In this document: piece by piece, positions 1 to 4,580 of the stretch
Layout: each line of letters opens with the position of its first letter
Position numbering within the stretch: the stretch's first letter is position 1
Assembly: GCA_000432515.1 (NCBI GenBank)
Contig: HF996056.1
Span: 1-10,998 of the forward strand
Direction of reading: 5' to 3'
Length of the DNA: 10,998 bases
DNA from: Bacteroides sp. CAG:545
Lineage (GTDB): Bacteria; Bacteroidota; Bacteroidia; Bacteroidales; UBA932
Notes under the pieces: generated by a model
Database searches by the model: none
Seen by the model: only the letters and a program-made list of their open reading frames with translations
What the model was told of the DNA's origin: nothing
Made by a program: the position numbers and the translations under genes

Positions 1-1
1 T

Positions 2-385
2 AATGGCCTTCTTGGACAGCTTGTAAAACTCGAAAATTATGTTGTGTTCTTGTAGTTAAAAAGACTAACAATCAGCCGTTTGGCTCATTAACACAACATA
101 ATTATCTACGCAGCATAAGAACTAAAGCGAGGGTCTTTCAAAACTGCCTATCTGGGCCAGTTGAACAGCTATCTGACCGTCTTGGATGACTATGTCCGTA
201 AGCCGAATGAGAATCCTTCCATCGGCTTGATTCTCTGCAAGAGTGCCGACAAAGCCATCGTTGAGTACCTAATTAAGGATTACAACAAGCCGATGGGCGT
301 GGCGACCTTTCGTGCTAAGGAAGATATGCCGGAGAAGTTCCAGAAGGCCTTGCCGGATATCGAAGAACTCAAGAAACTCCTATAG
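2..385 (+). pseudogene. DUF1016/YhcG-type PDDEXK nuclease remnant
   Basis: This is the 3' end of a DUF1016 (YhcG) nuclease gene, a family often found beside type I restriction loci. From 119 one frame reads ELKRG.FK..YLGQLNSYL, then a PSIGLILCKS segment and KPMGVATF, ending with TAG at 383-385. That is the C-terminal PDDEXK half including the E-x-K motif, about 88 codons. The same frame at 2-49 reads LLGQLVKLENYVVF, which resembles the family segment just before E-x-K (DLLFYH.KL..YVV). Between the two lie about 69 nt with in-frame stops at 53-55, 89-91 and 116-118. The aspartate usual before LLF appears to be glycine. No proper start codon is present for the conserved part; only a TTG at 161 exists. 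I read it as a broken, N-terminally truncated gene. The family call for 119-385 is firm, and the match for 2-49 is inference from a short alignment. Confidence 0.7.
35..103. repeat. 14-bp perfect inverted repeat around 41 nt
   Basis: Arms at 35-48 (AATTATGTTGTGTT) and 90-103 (its exact reverse complement) enclose 41 nt. The left arm overlaps codons that look like the NYVVF stretch of the DUF1016 nuclease, while the right arm lies in the stretch that interrupts that gene. It may be a small palindromic insertion, an inverted duplication from template switching, or a small invertible segment. The sequence alone does not decide between these. Confidence 0.6.
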
Positions 386-423
386 CAGTTTCCCTCGTTC
401 CCTCACTTCCATCAGTCCATCAG

Positions 424-447
424 TTCCATCAAGTGATGGAAGTTTTT
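424..447 (+). terminator. Intrinsic terminator-like hairpin after the nuclease remnant
   Basis: Arms TTCCATCA (424-431) and TGATGGAA (434-441) form a perfect 8-bp stem. A tight loop is possible by opening the central pair, and G plus five T (443-447) follows. An upstream copy of the left arm, ACTTCCATCA at 405-414, can also pair with 434-443, so two foldings compete for the same 3' arm. The orientation suits the plus-strand gene ending at 385. There is no T tract on the minus side to serve the gene ending at 479. Confidence 0.55.
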
Positions 448-478
448 GCGACAGAATACGATGACTGCCGCTTCCAAT

Positions 479-745
479 TCAGGTCTTCTTCCTGCCGATT
501 TCTTTGATTCCGTAGAGGGATCCCGTGTAATCAAGTACATAATAGAGCGCTCCTCCTTTCAGGTATCGGACTCTTCCGAACGACAGTTTAACTCTTTCCA
601 AGGTGTTCTTTCTTAGAAGTTTGAGGGCAATCTGATCTTTCCCATTCGATGCGAACTCCTGGATTGGAATCGTGCTGGCAGGCATTTCGTACTGGGCGTA
701 CGGCTGGTCGTTTCCAATAGCATAGCACATAGTACCAGATTCCAT
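479..745 (-). CDS. Small hypothetical protein, 88 aa
   Basis: I do not recognise this protein. It starts with ATG at 745, five nt after the stop of the DUF6804-like gene, so it is probably translated as the last gene of the 1637-479 unit. The product is soluble-looking with no signal peptide or membrane segment. Its C-terminal half (GRVRYLKGGALYYVLDYTG) alternates hydrophobic and polar residues, which suggests beta strands, and it ends in a basic tail (GRKKT). There is no obvious Shine-Dalgarno site, as is common in Bacteroidota. A second ATG at codon 6 is possible. Support for it being real comes from its tight spacing and intact frame rather than from similarity. No terminator is evident downstream on this strand. 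Confidence 0.5.
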   Translation of the reverse strand: MESGTMCYAIGNDQPYAQYEMPASTIPIQEFASNGKDQIALKLLRKNTLERVKLSFGRVRYLKGGALYYVLDYTGSLYGIKEIGRKKT

Positions 746-750
746 CGATT

Positions 751-1089
751 TTACTGAATGTCAACTCTCTTGTGCTCATTCTTCGACTTCGTATCTTGAA
801 CTGTCGCATAGATTCCGGCTCCCACATACAGCACTCCTATGATTGCGTCAAGGACAGACCAGACTTCATTGTAGCGTAGATAGATTGGACAGATGGGGTT
901 AAACAGTAGGGCGATTACCGCGAAGAGAATCACTCCAAAGTTGATTTAGTAATCCTGGGCATAACTTCCAATTACAATCAGGCAACTGCTGATGAATACA
1001 ACGATTCTTAAGAAAGAGTAATATCCGATGGGAAGGTCTGCGATTCCAAGGAAAAGGAAAGCTGCGGGGATAAGGAATATCCAGATCAT
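751..1089 (-). pseudogene. DUF6804-like small membrane protein, interrupted by in-frame TAA
   Basis: From ATG at 1089 the frame reads a hydrophobic N-terminus, then LPIGYYSFLRIVVFISS, and stops at TAA (946-948, codon 48). It continues in the same frame with INFGVILFAVIALLFNPICP, then PIYLRYNEVWSVLDAIIGVL, to TAA at 751. Both halves match the pattern of DUF6804 membrane proteins: an LPYGYY..LRIVV helix in the first half, and LFNP..PI.L...W...D in the second. The full reading would be 112 aa with three or four membrane helices. A single change (for example AAA lysine to TAA) explains the stop. The 3' half can open with GTG at 933. The gene lies 11 nt after the repeat protein and 5 nt before the 88-aa gene, so it sits mid-operon. 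The DUF6804 call is from remembered family pattern. The interruption is read directly but could be a sequencing error. Confidence 0.65.
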
Positions 1090-1100
1090 AGTCTTGATAA

Positions 1101-1637
1101 TTAGAAGGCCCAGATGGAGGTTCCGAAGTAAGAACTGCTGTGAGAGGAAGTGGTCGTGCCGAAAATATCGGAAGAAGTGGTGCTACTGCCAACGCTGCGA
1201 CCATAGGCGGCAAGATGAGTGGAGTGGGTGTTGCCAAGGTAGTCAGTCGAGGAGGTAGTAGAACCGGTGCTGTAGCCATAGGCATCGCGACGGGTTTCGG
1301 TGGCATTTCCAAAGTAATCGGTGCTCATGGAAGAGGTGCCGGTGGTGTATCCGTAAGAATCACGATGGGTCGTCTGGGTGTTACCGAAATAGTCGGTATA
1401 AGAGGAAGAGATCCCGATAGTGCGGCCGTAGGCATCGCGGTGGGTAGTCGTAGTGTTGCCGAAATAATCGATAGAAGAAGTGGAAGTACCGGTGGTGTGG
1501 CCATAGAAGTCTCGGTGGACAGTAGTACGGTTGCCGAAGTAATCGGAGGTGGAAGTGGAGGAGCCGACATAAACCTGGGCGAAAGCAGAGATGGAAACGG
1601 CTACCATTGCAGCGATGAGGGTGATGAACTTTTTCAT
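1101..1637 (-). CDS. Secreted protein with 25-residue YFGN tandem repeats
   Basis: The 178-aa product opens with a clear signal peptide (MKKFITLIAAMVAVSISAFA, then Q), so it is exported. The rest is five full 25-residue repeats of the form DYFGNTTTTHRDAYGRTTG followed by a Ser/Thr tail, starting at D32, D57, D82, D107 and D132. A degenerate sixth begins at D157 and ends in SIWAF. Every unit is exactly 25 residues with Ser/Thr/Tyr/Gly-rich content and a conserved YG turn, suggesting a beta-strand stack or a surface fibre-like structure. I know of similar YFGN repeats in Bacteroidota secreted proteins but not of a proven function. It is first in a three-gene unit and is preceded by one of the four GGTTACC-N16-CATA elements, with a 46-nt gap between element and ATG. 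Confidence 0.75.
   Translation of the reverse strand: MKKFITLIAAMVAVSISAFAQVYVGSSTSTSDYFGNRTTVHRDFYGHTTGTSTSSIDYFGNTTTTHRDAYGRTIGISSSYTDYFGNTQTTHRDSYGYTTGTSSMSTDYFGNATETRRDAYGYSTGSTTSSTDYLGNTHSTHLAAYGRSVGSSTTSSDIFGTTTSSHSSSYFGTSIWAF
1170..1544 (-). repeat. Five 75-bp tandem coding repeats
   Basis: Five in-frame 75-bp units (1544-1470, 1469-1395, 1394-1320, 1319-1245, 1244-1170) encode the 25-residue repeats, and a partial sixth follows. The units have diverged at the DNA level, so recent slippage is not evident. Divergence is greatest in the last complete unit, where DYLGN and HLAAY replace DYFGN and HRDAY. Confidence 0.8.
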
Positions 1638-1683
1638 GATGTTGTGTTTTTATTTTGTTAAACTTAGTTCCTTGTTTCGGTTA

Positions 1684-1712
1684 TATATGTCTGCCTTTAG
1701 GGAAAGGTAACC
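1684..1712 (-). promoter_or_regulatory. GGTTACC-N16-CATATA element, site A
   Basis: On the minus strand GGTTACC (1712-1706) is followed after exactly 16 nt by CATATA (1689-1684), and five nt later by GAAAC. CCGG precedes the element, as at site D. It reads toward the secreted repeat protein, leaving 46 nt before its ATG. The same element with the same spacing occurs at three other gene starts in the window. I infer an ECF sigma-type promoter with GGTTACC as -35 and CATATA as -10. Confidence 0.65.
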
Positions 1713-1735
1713 CGGGAATCTAAACTATTTTACAC

Positions 1736-1762
1736 AAAAAAGCCAGAACGTTGTGTCCTGGC
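1736..1762 (-). terminator. Intrinsic terminator after the J-domain gene
   Basis: On the minus strand GCCAGGA (1762-1756) pairs with TTCTGGC (1748-1742), a 7-bp stem with one G-T pair and a loop of CACAACG. A run of six T (1741-1736) follows. It lies 22 nt past the stop of the J-domain gene and 24 nt before promoter site A, so it insulates the two transcription units. Confidence 0.8.
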
Positions 1763-1784
1763 CCTTTCTGTTAGTTTGGATGGT

Positions 1785-2891
1785 CTATATCCACCGGAAA
1801 CTCTTGAAGACTATATCGAAGTCTGCCTTCCAGGTCGCAGCTTCTTTTTCTCTATAGGAAAGGATCATTTTCACCATTTCGTTGTCATTCTGGAAAATCG
1901 CAATGCGACATACGACCGGAATTGAAGCATCGTAATTACTGCCGGTTCGCCGGTAATCGATCTGGATGCAATTCGCGCCATTGATTGTTGTCCATTTGTA
2001 CGTGTAGCTGCCCATCAACCTGACCGCCGGGCCAATGCATCCCTCGACCATTTCATCAAAGACACTCTTCCACTCACTGTCGAGCGTTTCAGTTTCGGTC
2101 GCTTTCATGAAATCGCCATAGTTCCCTCTGACATATTGGATCATTATCCTGCAGTACTTGTTATAGGCAGCCTGTTCCTGATGGGCCAGGCCTTTCTGCT
2201 GGAAAACGATTCCACCACTGTTATAATTCAAGTTCAAGCGCTTGAGGGCCTGGGAGTATGTATCACTGGCATCACGCAGCTCCACAGTCGGCGGAACCGC
2301 TATCGAATAAGCAGTACCACCATCATATTGCGACCACCCTTCGGGGATGGGATTATCATTTTCGATGACATCAGCAATCTGAACCACGGGTTCTTCTATT
2401 TTGTCGTGTGCACGTGTTCCTGTATTTGTGGTAGCGATCAATAAACCGACCACACTCATGATAATGGCCACTATCACGTATCCTTTTGCTTCCTCCCAAA
2501 CTCCATTAGCAGCATTTGCAGTATCTTTTTTTAAGGATGAAAACAAATCTCTGACATACTCTTCTGCTGCCCTTCTGGCTTTCTTGATATCCTCTTTTAG
2601 TTGATCATCTTGGAAGTCATAATCGCTGTCTGTTGAAGATGATGACTGCTGCGAAGCTTGACCGTGGTTGGCATCGCGGTAGAACAGATATTCTTTATCG
2701 TAGCTGGCTTTACTCTCAGGATTATTGAGTATTGCATACGCTTCATTAATATCTTTCATCTGCGATATAGTATCCTTACCCTGATTCCTATCGGGGTGCC
2801 ACATCTTCGCTTGCGTACGGTACGCAGTTTTTATTTGTTCAGGGGTTGCTGTCTCAGGAATCCCTAATATCTTGTAATAATCCTTGAACAT
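1785..2891 (-). CDS. Membrane-anchored J-domain (DnaJ-like) protein
   Basis: This 368-aa protein begins with a J domain (residues 1-70: DYYKILGI at the start, the HPD tripeptide at 32-34, then INEAYAILNNPESKASYD). J domains stimulate Hsp70 (DnaK) ATPase, so the N-terminus should recruit cytoplasmic DnaK. There is no Gly/Phe-rich region or zinc finger, so it is not a canonical DnaJ. A Ser/Asp-rich linker and charged helix (about 80-135) lead to one membrane helix (about 138-154). The C-terminal 200 residues would then be periplasmic if the J domain is inside. That domain (SIAVPP near 196, ending ADFDIVFKSFRW) resembles the PsbP/DcrB-type fold, a tentative call. It starts five nt after the 71-aa membrane gene and is probably translated with it. 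A strong terminator follows. It may couple chaperone action to envelope events; the partner is unknown. Confidence 0.9.
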   Translation of the reverse strand: MFKDYYKILGIPETATPEQIKTAYRTQAKMWHPDRNQGKDTISQMKDINEAYAILNNPESKASYDKEYLFYRDANHGQASQQSSSSTDSDYDFQDDQLKEDIKKARRAAEEYVRDLFSSLKKDTANAANGVWEEAKGYVIVAIIMSVVGLLIATTNTGTRAHDKIEEPVVQIADVIENDNPIPEGWSQYDGGTAYSIAVPPTVELRDASDTYSQALKRLNLNYNSGGIVFQQKGLAHQEQAAYNKYCRIMIQYVRGNYGDFMKATETETLDSEWKSVFDEMVEGCIGPAVRLMGSYTYKWTTINGANCIQIDYRRTGSNYDASIPVVCRIAIFQNDNEMVKMILSYREKEAATWKADFDIVFKSFRWI

Positions 2892-2896
2892 GGCAC

Positions 2897-3112
2897 CTAC
2901 TTCTTTTCTATGTCAGTGCCAGTAGTATTGTCATCATCTGATTTTTTCCAGACGGCTTTCAGGCCGCCAATTAACCCTGCGAAAGCGATCAGACCGAGCA
3001 TTCCAGGGGTGCTATGGCCAGCTTCTCCACGTACACCTACGATGACAGCGAAGATAAAGAAGAAAACAACGATTGCTACAATTGTAATGATGATTTTGGA
3101 TGTCTTTTTCAT
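2897..3112 (-). CDS. Small two-helix membrane protein, 71 aa
   Basis: Two hydrophobic helices are visible (about residues 6-27 and 37-54). They are joined by a short polar loop with an E-A-G-H-S-T-P-G stretch, and a highly charged tail (KKSDDDNTTGTDIEKK) follows. The second helix ends in AVWKK, a pattern I associate with small Bacteroidota membrane proteins of unknown function. It starts with ATG at 3112 and is first in a two-gene unit with the membrane-anchored J-domain protein, whose ATG lies five nt after its stop. A joint role at the inner membrane is plausible. Promoter site B lies upstream with a 45-nt gap to the ATG. Confidence 0.75.
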   Translation of the reverse strand: MKKTSKIIITIVAIVVFFFIFAVIVGVRGEAGHSTPGMLGLIAFAGLIGGLKAVWKKSDDDNTTGTDIEKK

Positions 3113-3157
3113 GATTCTATGACTTTAATAGTCAAACTTCATTGCTATGTTCAACCC

Positions 3158-3186
3158 TATATGTCAAGGAATCAAAAAAGGTAACC
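3158..3186 (-). promoter_or_regulatory. GGTTACC-N16-CATATA element, site B
   Basis: On the minus strand GGTTACC (3186-3180), 16 nt, then CATATA (3163-3158), and GAAC five nt further on. This is the best match to site A: both boxes are identical, the spacing is identical, and the distance to the start codon is nearly the same (45 against 46 nt). It reads into the small membrane protein/J-domain unit and sits in the short gap after the main operon, where no terminator is visible. Confidence 0.65.
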
Positions 3187-3237
3187 TCAAAATGAGATTT
3201 AATAATGGCTAAAACGAACCTAAAGAGAGTCCTTTTG

Positions 3238-3933
3238 TTAACGAACTTCCCTCATATAGAACACTCGTTTGTCCTCGCCCCAACTATCAACAGCTGTAAT
3301 TATGAATTGCGCAGTTGATAGAAACGATACTTGGTACTCATCTGCCTTATTGAAAACGGGATAAATAGACCTGGCCTTAGTCTGCTCCGGCGCGAGAGGT
3401 TTAATAACATACCTATTAACTGATTTATCTCTCCAAGAGGAATTCGCCGATGTAGTGACGGAATAACCAGGCTCGAACAATTCTCCTATTTCAAAGTTGT
3501 CACGATCTTCATACACACAAGCCCGATATAACTCTTCACATTCACATCGTGGCATTTTCTCTAACGCCTGGTCAAGAATCTTCCAAAGATTAATTGCGAA
3601 AGGCGGTATGTGAGAATGATAAGAATCTTTACGGAATAAACAGGATTCAAAGCCAATAAAGGAGTGGAGAACCAAAGACTCGCATTGATTACATCCAGCA
3701 ACGATGAAAGCGTCTTCTTGTTTTAAGGCACTTCCCTCGGCCATCATCTTGAAGTGCCCCCGGCCCATTAAACATAGACTTCCATCTCCAAAGTCGTGAG
3801 AGACCAGCCTCGCGTCAGGAGACCATTCATCAGGAGCGCTTTTAGCAAGTTCTTGATATTTCTCCTCAAATCTGATGATATCTTCAACAGATTCTATTGG
3901 CCAAGGGGCCCAAATAAAAGAATCATCAAGCAT
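3238..3933 (-). CDS. ADP-ribosyltransferase-like protein with altered third motif
   Basis: This 231-aa cytoplasmic-looking protein is the last gene of the caspase/sigma/CHAT operon. The C-terminal 100 residues carry, in order, marks of the R-S-E class of mono-ADP-ribosyltransferases. ELYRACVY with R137 matches the usual LYRG strand, and GYSVTTSAN (T160-T161-S162) matches the STS strand. DEYQVSF (E199-Y200-Q201) stands where ExE is expected, just before a hydrophobic strand (FIITAV). The last position, normally the catalytic glutamate, is Gln, so the protein may be inactive, may bind NAD only, or the alignment may be off. The N-terminal 130 residues contain a Cys-rich stretch (CNQC, CEC) and match nothing I recognise. 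Classic ARTs modify proteins or nucleic acids using NAD. The ATG at 3933 lies 38 nt after the frameshift-corrected end of the preceding gene. The family call is tentative; the gene itself is secure. Confidence 0.6.
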   Translation of the reverse strand: MLDDSFIWAPWPIESVEDIIRFEEKYQELAKSAPDEWSPDARLVSHDFGDGSLCLMGRGHFKMMAEGSALKQEDAFIVAGCNQCESLVLHSFIGFESCLFRKDSYHSHIPPFAINLWKILDQALEKMPRCECEELYRACVYEDRDNFEIGELFEPGYSVTTSANSSWRDKSVNRYVIKPLAPEQTKARSIYPVFNKADEYQVSFLSTAQFIITAVDSWGEDKRVFYMREVR

Positions 3934-3971
3934 AACCCGACTAGGAGCAATACAGTGAGCATGGATTAACG

Positions 3972-4543
3972 CTAAAGCTCATTGGGGTCCAACTTCTTCT
4001 GGTACTTTTTCTGAAAAAGATTAACGTGTTGATAACAGAGCACATAAAACCCATCTTGCTCCTTGAACCATAAAGACAGGCGACAATTCGAGTCACATCG
4101 TCAGAATAAACTACATATGAGTACCCTTTATTATCATCGTTATGAACGGCCTTTCTGTACTTCCCATACTTTTTTGACAAAGCAGCACAGAGATCTTCCC
4201 AAGATGAATAACTGGTTTTATCCTGACTTGAAAAATGAACTTCGCAAAGCTTCCCTTGATAAAAGGAACAGTTTACATAGTCCCAATCAATACCTGCGAA
4301 TTTGATGTTATGAAGGTTTAAGGCAGGCTCTCCTTCTGTCGTGTTCATGTCAAGTTCTGAGCCTGGGTAGCTTGCAATATCCATATCTCCAGCCCAGTTA
4401 CGGGTAGCGTTGGGATACATTTGATATACCTCGTTTCTTGTTGTTGTTCCCAATGTCAAACCCAAGTAATTCTTTTGTATTTGTGCATTTGCTATAACGC
4501 TTACTAGCATTGATAACAAAGTAATTGTAAAACACCTTCCCAT
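3972..4543 (-). pseudogene. Secreted protein, 190 aa if a one-base frameshift is corrected
   Basis: The product starts with a signal peptide (MGRCFTITLLSMLVSVIANA, then Q). A small alpha/beta domain follows: LGLTLGTTTRNEVYQMYP, then GIDWDYVNCSFYQGKLCEVHF, then a helix LCAALSKKYGKY. This is the layout of small exported Bacteroidota proteins of unknown function. As written the frame runs on to TAG at 3941 (200 aa), but after A155 the residues look out of frame. Adding one C at 4079-4080 (GCC-TG to GCC-CTG) gives RIVALSLWFKEQDGFYVLCY, a lysine/glutamine-rich helix, and a stop at 3972. That ending is better composed and leaves a normal 38-nt gap to the next gene. It lies 37 nt after the TPR-CHAT gene. 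The lesion may be a real mutation, variation at a C run, or an assembly error. Function is unknown. Confidence 0.65.
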
Positions 4544-4580
4544 ATTTGGTAATCCTATTTAATTAAAGCCATTATTTTAT

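Noticed and set aside
588..827. Minus-strand open frame overlapping the 88-aa gene and the end of the DUF6804-like gene
   Set aside because: Arg/Cys-rich out-of-frame composition. It overlaps two better-supported reading frames.
751..1089. TAA reassigned to a sense codon
   Set aside because: The sigma-preceding, anti-sigma, repeat-protein and other genes end with normal TAA/TAG/TGA at sensible positions, so the standard code fits.
899..1312. Proline-rich minus-strand open frame, 137 codons
   Set aside because: An out-of-frame reading of the repeat protein and the DUF6804-like gene; its composition is typical of a shadow frame.
1170..1544. Regularly spaced repeats as a possible CRISPR array
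   Set aside because: The period is a continuous 75 bp of coding repeat with no unique spacers and no cas genes nearby.
1140..1661. Long plus-strand open frame antisense to the repeat protein
   Set aside because: It mirrors the 75-bp repeats and lacks a plausible start context. The minus-strand reading has a signal peptide, a regular repeat and an upstream promoter element.
3187..3237. Terminator at the end of the main operon
   Set aside because: I looked for a hairpin with a T tract on the minus strand after 3238 and found only weak pairings.
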